In this document: positions 39,635-40,036 of the stretch, one piece after another | How the letters are laid out: every line of letters starts with the position of its first letter | Numbering within the stretch: the stretch's first letter is position 1 | From: UBA1367 sp040268355 | GTDB lineage: Bacteria; Actinomycetota; Coriobacteriia; Coriobacteriales; Atopobiaceae | DNA length: 40,036 nt | NCBI GenBank assembly: GCA_040268355.1 | Contig: JAWRIT010000054.1 | Span: forward strand, 1-40,036 | Direction: 5' to 3' | Made by a program: the position numbers and the translations under genes | Notes under the pieces: model-generated | What the model was told of the DNA's origin: nothing | Seen by the model: the letters and a program-made list of their open reading frames with translations, nothing else | The model's database searches: none

Positions 39635-39643
39635 TGGTACAAT
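39635..39643 (+). promoter_or_regulatory. Extended -10 promoter of rnpB
   Basis: TGGTACAAT combines a TGn extension with a TACAAT -10 box (39638-39643). Transcription is expected about 8-10 bases later, exactly where the mature RNase P RNA should begin. No good -35 is present. Confidence 0.7.
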
Positions 39644-39652
39644 CGTGCTCGC

Positions 39653-40006
39653 GAAGCGGGCCAGGCGACCGCGGATCGGCATTCGTGCCGGTATGAGGAA
39701 AGTCCGGGCTCCACAGGGCAGGAAGCAGGCTAACGGCCTGGCGGGGTGACCCGACGGAAAGCGCCGCAGAAAAGAAGACTCCCGCTGCCCGCCTTGGCGG
39801 GTGAGAGAAAAGCTGAAACGGTGGGGTAAGAGCCCACCAGCGTCGTGGCGACACGACGGCTTGGCAAGCCCCTTCCGGAGCAAGCGCATGTAGGAGCGCC
39901 ATGGTGTGGCCCGCACCGCGCTCGGGTAGCGTGCTAGAGCCTGGTGGTGACGCCAGGAGTAGACAAATGGCCGCCCACGACAGAACCCGGCTTATCGGCC
40001 CGCTTC
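39653..40006 (+). ncRNA. rnpB: RNase P RNA (class A)
   Basis: Catalytic RNA that trims tRNA 5' leaders. Universally conserved segments are present in order: GAGGAAAGTCCGGGCTCC near the 5' end (39694 onward), the GTGAGAGAAAAG-CTGAAACGG-GTGGGGTAAGAGC region, and CAGAACCCGGCTTATCGGCC at the 3' end. The 5' end (GAAGCGGGCC) pairs with the 3' GGCCCGCTTC to form helix P1, which sets the boundaries to within a few bases. Length (about 354 bases) is normal for the bacterial ancestral type. The 30 bases after it are too few to show a terminator. Confidence 0.95.
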
Positions 40007-40036
40007 GTGATATTCGCTTTTACACGGGCGACACGG

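Overview
The window is GC-rich bacterial chromosome with tightly packed operons, and its gene content suggests a fermentative, mostly anaerobic actinobacterium of the class Coriobacteriia, close to Olsenella, Atopobium or Collinsella. The basis is an arginine deiminase, a hybrid cluster protein (Hcp), a beta-glucoside PTS with a phospho-beta-glucosidase, bacterial GlgA and PPK1, strong GC bias at third codon positions, and low-complexity Ala/Lys/Glu tails on housekeeping enzymes. The genus is an inference; no 16S rRNA gene is present.

Left part (1-6051): arginine deiminase (arcA, minus strand) with a structured leader, a long intergenic stretch, then polyphosphate kinase (ppk1) and a TRAM-domain, iron-sulfur RNA uracil-5-methyltransferase (RumA/RlmD family). 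Directly after the methyltransferase stop codon the composition falls to about 42% GC.

Accessory region (6052-19230): an AT-rich pair (CDP-alcohol phosphatidyltransferase and a double AbrB-like protein), a VOC/glyoxalase-like protein, a DUF3795 protein, and then a second, diverged copy of the 3' end of the methyltransferase gene (8849-9019). The AT-rich genes therefore lie between two copies of one gene end, the signature of an insertion or rearrangement at a gene end. Next come an AlkD-like protein, a DUF4097 surface protein, an AAA-ATPase/PD-(D/E)XK protein, a membrane-anchored serine hydrolase with a tiny membrane ORF behind it, an aldo/keto reductase, an SRPBCC protein behind a palindromic operator, the N-terminal stub of a probable alpha/beta hydrolase, and two translationally coupled CPBP membrane proteins.

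Core right part (19231-40036): an hcp-DUF488-bicupin operon; a nine-gene minus-strand housekeeping run (efp, asp23-like, nusB, xseB, tlyA, nadK, recN, maf, P1-family peptidase) with gaps of 1-77 bases and one overlap; a MalY/PatB C-S lyase; glgA with a 251-residue low-complexity N-terminal extension; a polar amino acid ABC transporter (two permeases, ATPase, Tat-type lipoprotein binding protein) with a REP-like palindrome between ATPase and binding protein; a beta-glucoside PTS EIIBC plus 6-phospho-beta-glucosidase operon; and the RNase P RNA gene (rnpB), complete at the right edge.

No tRNA, rRNA, CRISPR array, intact insertion sequence or integrase was recognised. The observations most worth checking are the duplicated methyltransferase gene end around the low-GC block, the hcp-DUF488-bicupin operon, the small membrane ORF behind the serine hydrolase, the REP-like element, and the recurrent low-complexity tails on PPK1, GlgA, NusB and XseB.
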